Origin: Procambarus clarkii
Taxonomy: Eukaryota > Arthropoda > Malacostraca > Decapoda > Cambaridae
DNA length: 64,000 nucleotides
Direction: 5' to 3'
Assembly (NCBI RefSeq): GCF_040958095.1
Contig: NC_091228.1
Coordinates: 11,152,769-11,216,768 of the forward strand
The notes under the pieces were generated by a model. That model saw nothing but the letters and a program-made list of their open reading frames with translations. It made no database searches and had not been told where the DNA came from. Every line of letters begins with the position of its first letter. Position 1 is the first letter of the stretch. Position numbers and translations under genes: made by a program. Of the stretch, positions 24,258-34,972 are shown piece by piece.

Positions 24258-24962
24258 ATGGAAGGGGCACGAACTCGGGGTGACAAACGCAGGATGACAA
24301 TCACGGCTGGAACAAACTCAGAGGATGGGATGGAACAGGAAGCCTGGATGAAGGGAGTATTCCAGCAAATGTGGGATGAATTCAGTGAAGGACTGAGGGT
24401 AATGAGGGAGACAGTAGCCTACCTGCAGGATGAACTAAGGGCAGCAAAGGAGGAGATAAGATGCCTGAAGGAGACTTCTTCTCCACAATACCAGACACAA
24501 GCCGTACCTCAGGGAGATGGGAATGCTACTGTGGAGGGGACCTCCACAACACAGCTCTCATTTGCTGAAATGCTTAAAAAGAGTCCTGAAGCTAGGTCTG
24601 CAGTTAGGGAAGTTGCCATGGAAGTGGCTTCCTCTCAGGAAGCAGCTAGATGTACTAGCTGGCTGATAGAGATAAAAAGAGCAGTAGTAGTAGCAGGCAT
24701 TAAAGAGCAAACAGGGACCAGCCCAAAGGAGCGGAGAGACAAGGACAAAAACATAGTTACCGAGATCCTTAAAGAGGTAAGGATGGAGGGAAATGAACAA
24801 AATGTTGAAAAGGTTTTCAGGCTTGGAAAGTACAACAAGGACAGAGACCGGATGATAAAAGTGGTCTTCATGAGCGAAATCATGAAAGAGGAACTGTTAA
24901 CAAGGAAGAGCGGTCTAGCAAATGTACAGAAGTTCAAAAAGTATTCCTGCAGAGGGATATAA
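24258..24962 (+). CDS. LINE-A ORF1 (coiled coil plus RRM-like), C-terminal frameshift
   Basis: A 234-codon ORF starting 12 bases after the (CT)n tract. Residues ~25-72 form a heptad-like, charged helix (MWDEFSEGLRVMRETVAYLQ). Residues ~130-225 look like the RRM-type nucleic-acid-binding part of LINE ORF1 proteins (KRAVVVAGIKE, VEKVFRLGKYNKDRDRMIKV). The frame ends in SCRGI, while the neighbouring frame gives a more plausible continuation (VFLQRDIKK), so a small indel near 24930-24960 is likely. The predicted role is to coat element RNA. This is the 5' part of the LINE split by the BEL insertion. Confidence 0.75.
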   Translation: MEGARTRGDKRRMTITAGTNSEDGMEQEAWMKGVFQQMWDEFSEGLRVMRETVAYLQDELRAAKEEIRCLKETSSPQYQTQAVPQGDGNATVEGTSTTQLSFAEMLKKSPEARSAVREVAMEVASSQEAARCTSWLIEIKRAVVVAGIKEQTGTSPKERRDKDKNIVTEILKEVRMEGNEQNVEKVFRLGKYNKDRDRMIKVVFMSEIMKEELLTRKSGLANVQKFKKYSCRGI

Positions 24963-25715
24963 AAAGGTAAGTGAGAAAGCAGGCAGCAGACGCGAGGAAG
25001 GATCACAGGGAGAAAGGAATCAGAGAACCACAACCCCAAACCCTTCATTCTCAGAGGGGAGTGGGGAATCCTCCTCAAACAGTGCAATAGCCACAGGGAG
25101 TGGGGCACCACACCCACATTCTACCCAACAGATACCCTACCTGCCCCGTCCCCTGTCAGCCCCCACTAAGTACCCACCTAAGGCACTCTACCCCCACCCA
25201 CCCCCCTCCTCCCACTCCCCCCTCCCCCCAGGACCTCCCTTCTCCCCCATCCCCCAAGCCCTCCCTTCTCCTCATGCCCTCCCATCTCTCCCACCCCCAA
25301 GCCCTCCGTTTTCCCCCGCCCCCTAATCCCACCCCATCTAAGCCTTCCCCTGTCCAGCACTCCCCTAAACCCTTCCCTCTTCCTCACCCACCTCAGCCTT
25401 CCCATTCCCCCCACGCCTCCCCCCTTTTCTGCCCCCCCTTCTCCCCCATCCCCCCAAGCCTCCCCTCCCCCCATGCTCCTCCAATTCTCGCCCTCTCACC
25501 CCCCCAACCCTCTCAACCCCCCTCTACCCTCCCCCCTCTCACCCTCTCCCCTTACCCCCCCCTTCCCCCCTCTCACCCACTCCCCTTACCCCCCCTCCCC
25601 CCACCCCTCCCAAGCCCTTCCTCCTCCACCAGTCTCCCCATACCAGATCCTCCCAGCTCCTGCTCACCCCAGATCCCACAGGTCCCCCCCCCCCAGATGA
25701 GAAGCAGAAGAGAGT
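24963..25715 (+). other. LINE-A proline-rich spacer between ORF1 and endonuclease
   Basis: A C-rich, nearly G-free stretch that reads as proline-rich low-complexity protein in more than one frame (25100-25729 is fully open). The same kind of segment precedes the endonuclease in the related copies at 51180-51740 (plus) and 54200-54600 (minus), so it is a family feature rather than an unrelated microsatellite. It may encode a disordered linker. Confidence 0.65.
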
Positions 25716-25730
25716 CAGTTTCAGGGTAAT

Positions 25731-26330
25731 GTACTCGAAAATTATGGGATCACAAGCAAGACAAGTGAACTAAGGGAAAGAGCACAAGAAGTTAACCCAG
25801 ATGTAATCGGACTCACTGAAGCAAAACTCTCTGGAATCATAACGAATGCCGTGTTTCCCCAGGAGTACACAGTAATAAGGAAAAAGAGGGAAGGTAGGGG
25901 AGGAGGTGGAGTGGCCCTACACATGAGAAAGAAATGGAGTTTTCAGGAGATGGCAATACCGGGCTGTGTGGGTTTCAGAGACTACATAGCAGGCACCATG
26001 ACAATGGGAGGACCAAAAATAGTAGTAGCAGTGTTATATAACCCTTCACCAAATGACAGAAGACCCAATCAAGAGTATGAAAGCAACAACATGGCAGTTA
26101 ACACTATAATTGAGAGGGCAGCCTCTGCTGCCTGTAGAAATAGATCCCACCTGCTCATCATGAGGGACTTCAATCACGGTAAGATTGACTGGGAGAACAA
26201 GGAACCGCATGGAGGCGAGGATACGTGGAGAGCCAAACTATTGGAGGTGGTGACTAGAAACTTTTTAACCCAGCATGTCAGAGAACCCACAAAGATAAGA
26301 GGAAATGATGAACAAGCGAGACTCGACCTA
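25731..26330 (+). pseudogene. LINE-A ORF2 endonuclease, cut by BEL insertion
   Basis: The frame is open from about 25731. It shows the apurinic/apyrimidinic-like endonuclease of non-LTR elements: GLTEAKL (catalytic Glu), GGGGVALHMRK, VAVLYNPSPN, and RDFNHGKIDW (in place of the usual GDFN, so one catalytic-loop residue is altered). The frame ends at ARLDL where the LTR starts. The last five bases, ACCTA (26326-26330), are the target duplication, and the reading frame resumes at 36590 with VFTLNDPD. Confidence 0.85.
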
Positions 26331-27941
26331 TGTGGGATATTTGGGGCTTGAATCTGATTATTTAAATATTAATGTAGTAAATTAAATTACGAAGGACCAC
26401 CCGCTTTTATAGTAAAGAGGGAAACTGAGAATTTCTGATCATTAGATAATTACTAGATGAACCAGTAACTATGGATAAAATACTAGAGAATATGATCATA
26501 GAAATAATTAATGGGCTGTATAATTAAATGAATCAAACCCTCAAACACCTACATTGGGGGGTTATTACTGGAAGTCAGTACGTCCAGGAACTAGTGTGGT
26601 TCGTTCACTAATCCAAATTATAATAAGCTAATCCTATGAATTATAGTGAAACTAATGTCATTACCATAAATGGGAACATAGATTATAGTATAATAATGAT
26701 AGTCACAATAATCACATGTTAATCCTGAGGAATTCTGCATGTAAGTAATTCAGAAAGTTCATGAATGAATACAAAGAATCTTAGCTTAAAGACGATTCCT
26801 TTATGTAAGCCACGACGCTTCCTCTAATTCCCTGGGCTCGGCTGGCTGACGAATGGGATGGATTAACATGGGAGAAGGCGGCAGGGAGAATTCTTCTCAC
26901 GTGCTGCAAGACAAATATTTACAGTAGCAACTAATTAAACTACTGAATCTCTATATTCAAGAATTTAAGAGTTACAGGTGATAATAAGTAATCACCTGTG
27001 GTTTGGTGTTATCATGCATCGTCACGGTCAATCACCCAGCTACTACACTACACTTTACCAGATGCATCAAATAAAGATAAGATACTTAGCTAATATGGGC
27101 ACTGTATAAGTTTTAAGATTGCCGAAATTCGCGTCCCCAGGCTCTGGCTTCAGCCTATCCTGGATAATGGCGCGCTTCCCTGACCGGTCACGTGTAGTCA
27201 GGAACCAGATTAAAAAGGTTCCTTATGTTACACCAGCACCAGTTGAAGATATTATCTGCGAGGTTGTTCACGCCTCACAGTGGCGACTTTCATCTGAGGA
27301 TGGATAACGTCTACCCTGATGGCTGGGCAATGGTGTCTCCTCGTGAGCACAATACAGGTAGGTCTGCCTCAGAGCTTCCCTCCACGTGTACTGGCTTGGT
27401 CCTCCTCACCCACGCCGCGTCCCGCGTTCATTAAACAAGTTATTGTCACGAACATTAATATTTCTCGCATTTATGTTTGAAATGTTGGAGACTGGACGGG
27501 TTTATTATTTAGAAGAGGGAAATATTATTATTTGCCAGTTTAGTGATAGTAAACGTATAAGGGAGAGGAATTAATGTCTCCCCATGGCATTCACTCGTGA
27601 CGTTAACTTTTATTACTCGATAATCGCTATGACTCTAACGCTCTATTCGGCTCTTAGTTGGAAGTCAATTTATCTGTAATTAATTATCATACAGAATGCC
27701 TTGGTTATAGAGAATCGAATTTAATTCTCAGATACATTGGATATAATGTGTTTATTGTAATAAAATCTGACGCAATACTGACGTCGGATGACGTGAGAAT
27801 TCTAGCCTACTGCACAGATGAAATTATTAGTACATGAGAATTCTACGTGGTGTTAATTTTACTTACTACAATAATTAGTAGAGTTAGTAATAATTAATGA
27901 GAATACAACAGTGTTGGATTCGGTGTTGGAAATTTCCAACA
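26331..27941 (-). mobile_element. BEL/Pao 3' LTR
   Basis: 1611 bp. On the minus strand it starts TGTTGG and ends CACA. It carries about 20 substitutions and one indel relative to the 5' LTR, spread along its length. I do not see a convincing polypurine tract just inside it (27942-27965 reads CCTCGCCCCGGAGTTA on the minus strand). Confidence 0.92.
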
Positions 27942-28296
27942 TAACTCCGGGGCGAGGATTCTAGGGTCGTAGTGTACTGTGGAGTACTGACCTATCCCGA
28001 AGTGACGTTAAGATTAGTACATTCGTATGTTAATATGTTAGTATGTTAGTACACACATAACGAACGTCCCAGATTTATCAAGGACTTACCAGAACTTGAG
28101 TCTTGCTATTTACATGTCAAATGAAACATGTTGTTTATAGCCTACACAATATTTATAGATTTTAACTCACACAATTTAAAATAACAGTATCTACTGTGAT
28201 GGGATATCCTGGGTCATAGTGACGTGTAATGTTTTGTTACGTGATATCATATCGCAGCATCATCATAGTTATCTAAGTGGGATGTGAAGGAAATTA
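27942..28296 (-). other. BEL 3' untranslated region
   Basis: About 355 bases between the end of pol and the 3' LTR with no ORF. No env-like frame is present. Confidence 0.6.
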
Positions 28297-28614
28297 CTAT
28301 TGTTCAGAGTTGTAATAGGCTTGCAAATTCCGCCTACATTGTTGAGCAGCAGCTCTAGTGGGGCGGTTGCTTGGAGGATCAGAATTATTACCCTCGGAAA
28401 TTATTGGAGAAACTGGATCTGGCTGATATTCTTGCTCAGTCAGTTCAAGGGGAACCAGCTTCTCTAAAGTTTTTAGAGTAGTGTTGCCTCGGCATAAAAC
28501 TTTAACTACTCTTAGGACACCTTGATGATCTGGATGAATGGTAACAATTTTACCTATAGGCCACTCTGACCTTGGTCCATCACTGTCGACTAGTACTAGG
28601 TCTCCTGGTTTTAA
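28297..28614 (-). pseudogene. BEL pol C-terminal tail beyond an in-frame stop
   Basis: 106 codons in the same frame as the integrase, separated from it only by the TAA at 28615-28617. It contains KPGDLVLV and SEWPIGKIVTIHPDHQG, the small beta-rich domain that follows the integrase core in BEL/Pao elements. It then runs through an acidic tail to a TAG at 28297. Confidence 0.75.
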
Positions 28615-29637
28615 TTACACCTTATTGTAAGGACTCGAAGCTCCGTAGTGGTACTCTCGTAGAGCTGTGAGGTACTCTCGAGTCCACACCTCATTCCACC
28701 TGTTAATAACTCTAGAAAGATGCTGGTAGCTTTCCACCAAGTCTCCTCTGGTCACATGTGACGGGTCTACAGGGTCCTCTTCGGCTAAAGGGATGAGAGG
28801 GCTCAGTAGACCTCCATGGATCAAGTGTGAGGGGCTCAGGGGTTCTCTCTGGGTGAAATCATCAGACAGGTAGGTTATTGGGCGGTTATTGACTCGCGCC
28901 TCGATTTCCACAACAATAGTTTGGAGTTCTGAGTAACTGACCTTTTGTCGGTGTAAAGTTTTCCTTAGACACTTCTTGACTGTGCCTACCATTCGCTCAT
29001 AGAACCCACCTTGCCAAGGGGCTCTCGGTGCTATGAATTTCCAGTGACATTGTCGTCTCTGTAGGACTGACTGTACTTCTGGGTGGTTCCAGACTTCTCG
29101 CAAACAACTTTCTCCTGCCACAAAATTAGAACCGTTGTCCGATATCATTAATTTAGGACACGATCGGCGGGCAGCAAATCTGCGGAAAGCTTGAATGAAA
29201 GCTTCAGCACTCATGTCTGGAGTGACCTTTAAGTGTACGCCTCTGGTTGTAGCACACGTAAAGAGACAAATGTACGCCTTCACTGGTATATTATCTGGGT
29301 TACCAGTGAGGAGTAAGGCTCCTGTATAATCAACACCAGTGGTTTCGAAAGGACGAAGATGAACCACTCGCTCTTCTGGGAGTGGTGGAGGTCCTGGGTA
29401 AGGACATACTCTAGCGTCGTATCTCTTACAGATTACACAAGATTTAATAATTGTCTTAACAGTCTGACGACCTTGAGGAAGCCAGTACTTTTGTCTAAGG
29501 TCGGTGAGAGTATCTAAAACTCCACCATGTAAGGTACCATATTGATGGTGGTGTAAGACAAGAAGTTTAGTGATGATGTGGTGACGAGGTAGAAGAATTG
29601 GATTCTTTGTGTCCAAGTCAATTTTTGCATGTAGCAA
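28615..29637 (-). pseudogene. BEL integrase
   Basis: 340 codons without a stop. A zinc-binding region comes first (H...H near LLVLHHHQYGTLHGG, then CVICKRYDARVCPYPG), followed by an RNase H-fold integrase core with the D,D,E residues in TGVDYTGAL, MISDNGSNF and GGFYERMVG. It would insert the cDNA into the genome. An in-frame TGA (29650-29652) cuts it off from RT/RNase H and a TAA truncates its C-terminus, so the protein is broken in this copy. Confidence 0.9.
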
Positions 29638-29649
29638 ACGTCCTCCACA

Positions 29650-31145
29650 TCATAGTATGTCATGAGTGTTGGCATCGTACCAGATGCCTAGAGACTTAGT
29701 TAATTTATCTGGAAGATTCTCATATTCGCTTCCATATGTCTCTTGTTGTGCACATTTGATCCAGTAGAGGATAGGATTGGGAAACTTATGTCGAATTCCT
29801 ACCTTAGCAAGGAAATCAAACACGTGTGCAGTCACTCGTAACAATTTGCTTAAGTTAGAATAATGGTGAGGATCAATGGCTAATGTTCGTTGAGGTTCTG
29901 GTTCTTTCATGGGAGTGGTGATATTGGTCACTATGACTTGTGGCTTTTGTTTGGGCCACTGACCACCAACAAGCCATGAAGGTCCATTGAACCACAGCGA
30001 AGACTTGACAAGTTGTTTTAATGTTAACCCTCGAGATAAATAATCTGCAGGATTGTCCTTAGTAGGAACATGTCGAAATTTATATCCAGCAGATAAATCA
30101 TGAATCTCCCTGACGCGATTACTGACGTAACGAGTTTTGTTGTTATTGTTTCTTACCCATTGTAAGACTGCCTCGTTGTCTGACCACACTACAATCTCAC
30201 CAAAGTGGATATTATTGAGTGTTTTTGCCAGGCAATGAGCCAATCTTACTCCCACTAGCAATGCAGTCAACTCCATCTGAGGTAAAGATCTCTTCTTAAT
30301 GGGAGCAACTCTTGCTTTAGATGTGAGTAAAATTGATTGTGCACTGTTAACTAAATAGGCTACTGCGCCATATGCTTTGCCAGAAGCATCGCATAAAACG
30401 TGCAAATTGGTGGGTAAGTTTGGTCCAGAAGCATTACGAGGAAATTTCAAAACGCCTAACTGATTAAAATCCGTTGAGAGTATTTGCCATTTGGCTTGTA
30501 ACTCACTTGGTAATGGATCATCCCATCCCATATGTTTCTGCCAGCACTCCTGCATTAGGAGTTCGCCCCTTATAAATATAGGACTAAGTAGGCCTAAAGG
30601 GTCAAATGGTTGACTGACAAATGAGAGCAGTGTTCTCATGGTAAGGGTTGAATTATCAGTTTGCACTGACTTGACATTCATCTCGTCAGTGCTGGTGTTC
30701 CATTCCACGCCTAGAACCTTTACTTGACTGGGTACCTGATAATCTGGAAATTCTTTCTCGATTACCTGGTTAAGCAGTTTATTATTTGAGGCCCATGATT
30801 GTAGTGGCATATTGGCTCCTAACAGTTCACGGTTAGCCTCATGGTAGATTTCTACCAGATCAGCTTGATCATTAGTTGTCCCCTGGAAATTGTCGACATA
30901 CAAGTTGTCGCTAATGTCTGCCTTATAAGGGCTGTTTGATTTCCTCAAATGCGTGTCTAATGTTGCTTGCAAAAGAAACGGTGAGGACGTAGCTCCAAAT
31001 AATACTGAGGCAAAACGATAGGTGATTACTTCACTGTTAGGATCCAGTGGATCCTTAAACCAGAGGAATTTTGTGTAGTCACGCTCTTCCTTCTGTAACC
31101 CTACTCGGAGAAAGGCTTCGCTGATATCAGCTGTATAGGCAAAAA
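29650..31145 (-). pseudogene. BEL reverse transcriptase (C-terminal part) and RNase H
   Basis: The frame is open from about 31145 to the TGA at 29650. It shows the RT palm (AYTADISEAF, FGATSSPFLLQ) and the catalytic box as LYVDNFQ, where YVDD would be usual. The RNase H that follows has LCDASGKAYGAVAYL, KRSLPQMELTALL, VVWSDNEAVL and DNPADYLSRG. The N-terminal part of the RT lies in other frames upstream. Its role would be synthesis of element cDNA in a cytoplasmic particle. Confidence 0.85.
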
Positions 31146-31720
31146 TGCCATGCCTGTGCGAAATCGTAACAACACATCATGTAGCCTTTGTGTTAGGCTA
31201 GGTCCCGTTTGGAGACATTCATTTAAAGACACACTGCTTGGCTTTACTTTAGCACTGCAGTTAAAGACAATACGAATAGGTGTTGTCAATGAGTCTTTCA
31301 CCACAGCGTGGTGAGGTAAATAATGACCTGTTTTTCGGTCAGATGACCGGTTTTTCGATCGTGTTCGACAACTTCAATGAACTTATTGTTAAGTTGTTGT
31401 TGGATAAGTTGATGATACATGTTCAGTTTGTCTGGCTGCTTCTGTAGTCGTGTTAATTGAGACTGCAATTGTGAGGCTGCCATAAAATAATTCACTGGAA
31501 GTTGTGGATGATCCAACTTCCATGGGAGTCTTACCCAGTATTGTTTATTTGAGTAGACAACTGTATCCAGATATTGCTGGTAAGTCCACGTATCATCAGG
31601 ACTTGGTTGCTCAGGGATGATGCCTAAGGTGTCTAAATCCCACAAACGATGTATTGGTGGGTCAGACTCAATATCCTCAGATATTTCCCTGAAGCGTAGT
31701 GGTGACTGTTCTAAGCCTAG
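31101..31720 (-). pseudogene. BEL reverse transcriptase N-terminal part, frameshifted
   Basis: Two frames. 31298-31645 contains WDLDTLGIIPEQ and YWVRLPWKLDHPQLP, typical of the protease-RT junction in BEL/Pao. 31101-31304 contains PIRIVFNCSAK and RLHDVLLRFRTG. The first frameshift is explained by a 20-bp imperfect tandem duplication at 31327-31366 (ATGACCTGTTTTTCGGTCAG then ATGACCGGTTTTTCGATCGT on the plus strand). The second lies near 31148. Confidence 0.8.
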
Positions 31721-33025
31721 TCACGCCACAATTACATTATTGGATTGTTGGTTTGTGGACGCTGGACCTTGTCTGAAAAGCACTGGTCCTGTGAGCAATT
31801 TGCCTCCTGCGGACGACAACAAATTCGTACCATGTTGCCTAGTGCATCCAGTTATAAACTTGTAATAATGATCCGCGCCTATAAGTATTCCAATATCTGT
31901 GAGGCAGTCAGAATTTATTTTATAATCTGCTAGCCTCATGCGGTTTCGTTTAAGGTGTCTCGCAGTGCGAGCTAATCCTGTGACCTGTAGGTCTGTAGGA
32001 ATCTTATCCACTACTACCGCTTGGATTGGACTAGTAGAAGATCCTAGTCTTACTAATACTTTAACTACCTTGTAGTCACGAGGTCCACTATTTGACAAGA
32101 AACCAGAAATATTTAACCTCACACATTTGGCAGGTTTTAAATTTAACTCATCTACCAACTGTTGTGTAATGAAGGTTTTCTGTGAACCTTGGTCAAAAAG
32201 ACCTCTAGTGTTAATTCTAGATCTTCGGTTTATTAGTTTAAGTTGAGCTGTAGGCAGAGTAGTATTATTGCCTGACTCAGTAGCAAGTACATTTACTTTG
32301 TGATGCACTTTGCAATATTGCACTGCAGTAGAATTCTCTCCAGTGGTCATGGTTGGTGTGGAAGATTTTCTACATAAGGCGTAATGGTGTACACCTTGGT
32401 TACAGCGGTTGCAGGAACGTAGCTGCACTGCACATTTCTTGGGATCATGAGAGCCCATGCACTTGGGGCACTTGTGCAACTCTTGTAACCTTTTAACCCT
32501 AACATTATAAGTAGGATAAACAGAGCATTGATAAGTGGTGTGTCCCTGATTGCAGAACAGACACTTTCTCTGATTAATAGACTTAGTCTTTTTAGTAGAC
32601 AAGTCATTGGTTATCTCTGAAGGAGACACCGAATATGTACCTACGTTTCCACTTCTTTTCCCAGTGGATGGAGCAGGTTTGGATTTATATTTATTAGACT
32701 TACTCTGAGTCTGTTTAGGTTTGACTGAAATATCAGTACTAGTTGGTTTAGACTCAGGTTTAATTTTATCATGAGTCTTTAACCTGTTAACCGTGATCCT
32801 CAATCCCTCGAAAATTTGGTCAAGAGTGAGAAACTCGGTATTATAATGTGAGCAGAGCTCTGTCAAGACATTTCGAGGTAGTTTCCTCTGTAATAGTAGC
32901 TTGATAGACCATTCTGAAGCAGGTATATTAACTTTAGTACCTAAGGCCTTTACTAGAGACTCTACTTCTAGTCTGAAGCTTTGAAGTGACTCTGGTCTAC
33001 TATTTGGTGCATTCAGATCTAGCAA
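31721..33025 (-). pseudogene. BEL Gag C-terminal part and aspartic protease
   Basis: A 434-codon frame. Residues ~1-90 are the helical Gag part (LLLQRKLPRNVLTELCSHYN). Around 150-220 are Cys/His knuckles (CLFCNQGHTTYQC, CPKCMGSHDPKKC, RCNQGVHHYALC) that bind RNA. Near residue 280 is the A17-type protease active site, RGLFDQGSQKTF (D-x-G-S instead of D-T/S-G). The frame stops at NNVIVA just before the RT region and is offset from the preceding Gag frame near 33040, so the polyprotein is not continuous. Confidence 0.85.
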
Positions 33026-33711
33026 TTGATAATAGAGGGTAGCTATACTCTTTGTTGCAATAGTTCAACTTCAGGAGTTTTATAGCTTCCTCATAATTAC
33101 TCTCATTAAGAGTAAGGTTATGTATGACCTTTTTAGCCTCTCCTGTGAGAAGACTAAGTAGGTATGAAAATTTAGAAACCTTGTCTAGAGACGGTTTCTT
33201 ATGGATGTGAACTTCAAAGGAAGTCCAAAAATTGTCCCAATTTTCTGTATCTAATCCTGAAAATGTAGGCAAGTCTAGAGTAGGTAAACGAACCTCTGGT
33301 AGTTGATTATTGAAGTGAGACCCAGTGTTACTGGTATTGGATCCAGATTGTTTTGCTAATTGAGATAATTATATCCTGAGTCTCATCTTCATATTGGGAG
33401 ATGTCGTCTACAATTTAACTTGCTTCATCAGGATCAGTTTCTACAGTATTTAGTAGATCAAGGTAAGATTTACCTGCAGATCTGACTTGATCAAATTTCA
33501 GTTCAGCTACTCTAACTGATGTCTCTAAGTGACAAGAGTCAATGGGAGTATCTTTAGTTAAGCCCTCAGCCTTATTAATTAATCTGGTCAAATGACCTTT
33601 AAGGCTAATGTAGGTTCTCCTCAATTGCTCAGGAGTAGCCATGTTGGGCTTAGGTTCAAACTTCACAGTGTCAATATATGTATTACTAATGAAGCTTGGG
33701 TACTTGTTCAT
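33000..33711 (-). pseudogene. BEL Gag N-terminal part, stop and frameshifts
   Basis: 33415-33711 gives the N-terminal helix region and ends at a TAA (33415-33417). A further frame change near 33368 is needed to reach the PTFSGLDTENWDNFW and SYLLSLLTGEAKKV segment (33000-33272), which is the conserved core of BEL/Pao Gag. Three separate lesions in this 700 bp show that the gene is dead in this copy. Confidence 0.8.
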
Positions 33712-34256
33712 TAGTGGACAAGTAACATTAAATGTAGCCTAATTTAAGGTGACTACTTTATGTTTTTCCTCACTTGAGGTTGAATGTACCTACCTACCTA
33801 ATAACAAATAGCTAGATATTTTGTGCACTGTCTGAACTTCACCATTAGTTCTCGTCCGGTTAGCTCATCTATATCACCATCAGAGTTAATGGAGATTATC
33901 CAGCAATACACAAAATAGATACACAAAAATAATGCATACAAGAGAAATATTATGGAGACACTCTAATCAGAGTTATCTCAAAATTTAATCCCACCCTGTA
34001 TAGGGTCAGCACAAATAATATAATACATACAACACTGACTAACTTAGGTCTAGTCGTAATAATTCCTAACTAAGAACTATAAAATTATTTAATCTGGGCT
34101 TGTACCAAATTCAGCACAATCTCAGCCTAAATTCTACCTACTAACATGGGTAAAGATTATTGTGGTGCAGTAAGGTGAGTATAGTTGTGCTGTATTTTTG
34201 GGTTTTTTGTTTTATAAGAGTGCTCTTGCACACACAGGTGAAACAATTATGTACAG
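33712..34256. other. BEL spacer between SGNH ORF and gag
   Basis: AT-rich, without ORFs; second copy of 278-822. Confidence 0.5.
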
Positions 34257-34802
34257 TTAAGTTTGGCTTGCTAGCCACAGCCGTTTGTGATGGTTGATGG
34301 TGTTAATTAACTTGTCAACCACATGCAACCTAGATTCCCCTGACAAGTGTACACCATCTCTGGTCAGGTTCTGTCTGTAAGGTCTGGCTGTAAATTGGAT
34401 ATATGTGGCATCCAATCTCACTCGTTTTTTCAGCCTGAAATTTATGTACTTAGTTGCTCTCAGGTAGTATTCTGGGGTTACTCCCCAACGATTATCTTGA
34501 CTTGGTTGGCGAGGTTCCACTAATGTGAATACTACCGATTCACTGATAAGCTTGAAAGAAGCAATTATGGCTTTGAGGTGTTTGATCACCTCGGCTGGAT
34601 GACAAGTGGGGTGGATGTCATTACCACCTAAGTATATAATGGTTAGATGGTGAGGCCACTCTAACGCAGGTGTTAGGGTGGGGTTATTATAAAAGTTATG
34701 AGCTGTTGCTCCTGGTGACCTAAAGATTCTCACCTCTGTGTGAGGTATAGGTCTAAGTATTGTGGGTAATTGGCTATGACCCACTAAAGCTACCTTATAC
34801 AT
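34257..34802 (-). CDS. SGNH/GDSL-hydrolase-like ORF of BEL/Pao element
   Basis: 181 codons, ATG to TAA, no interruption, while gag and pol of the same element are broken. The SGNH blocks are at residues ~5-12 (VALVGHSQ; GHS replaces GDS), ~30 (SPGATAHN; Gly block II), ~57-65 (YLGGNDIHP; Asn block III) and ~148-156 (RDGVHLSG; Asp/His block V). Serine, glycine, asparagine and histidine of the fold are therefore all represented. It is the first ORF downstream of the primer site and could be translated from genomic-length RNA. BEL/Pao elements normally carry gag-pol and sometimes env. I do not know of an SGNH ORF as a standard part, although SGNH domains are established in ORF1 of CR1-like LINEs. 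Confidence 0.8.
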   Translation of the reverse strand: MYKVALVGHSQLPTILRPIPHTEVRIFRSPGATAHNFYNNPTLTPALEWPHHLTIIYLGGNDIHPTCHPAEVIKHLKAIIASFKLISESVVFTLVEPRQPSQDNRWGVTPEYYLRATKYINFRLKKRVRLDATYIQFTARPYRQNLTRDGVHLSGESRLHVVDKLINTINHHKRLWLASQT

Positions 34803-34952
34803 GAGGTGAAAGTAGCAATATGTTAGTGTGATCTAGGCTAACTGATGTGTTACACTGTTAGTTGACTCAATTAATTAAATAGTTAGTCTAGCTTCTATCA
34901 CACAAGGATTAGTTATTAATGATTAATATTTTAATTATAAATTTAATGCCTA

Positions 34953-34969
34953 TCCGGTTCGAAGGACCA
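34953..34969 (-). promoter_or_regulatory. tRNA primer binding site, probably tRNA-Tyr
   Basis: Minus strand TGGTCCTTCGAACCGGA, three bases inside the 5' LTR. It pairs with a CCA-ended tRNA 3' end, TCCGGTTCGAAGGACCA. Animal tRNA-Tyr ends TCCGGCTCGAAGGA plus CCA, so 16 of 17 positions agree. Confidence 0.7.
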
Positions 34970-34972
34970 TAA

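Noticed and set aside
27942-28296. An env-like gene at the 3' end of the BEL element
   Set aside because: Only 355 bases are available and no open frame is present.
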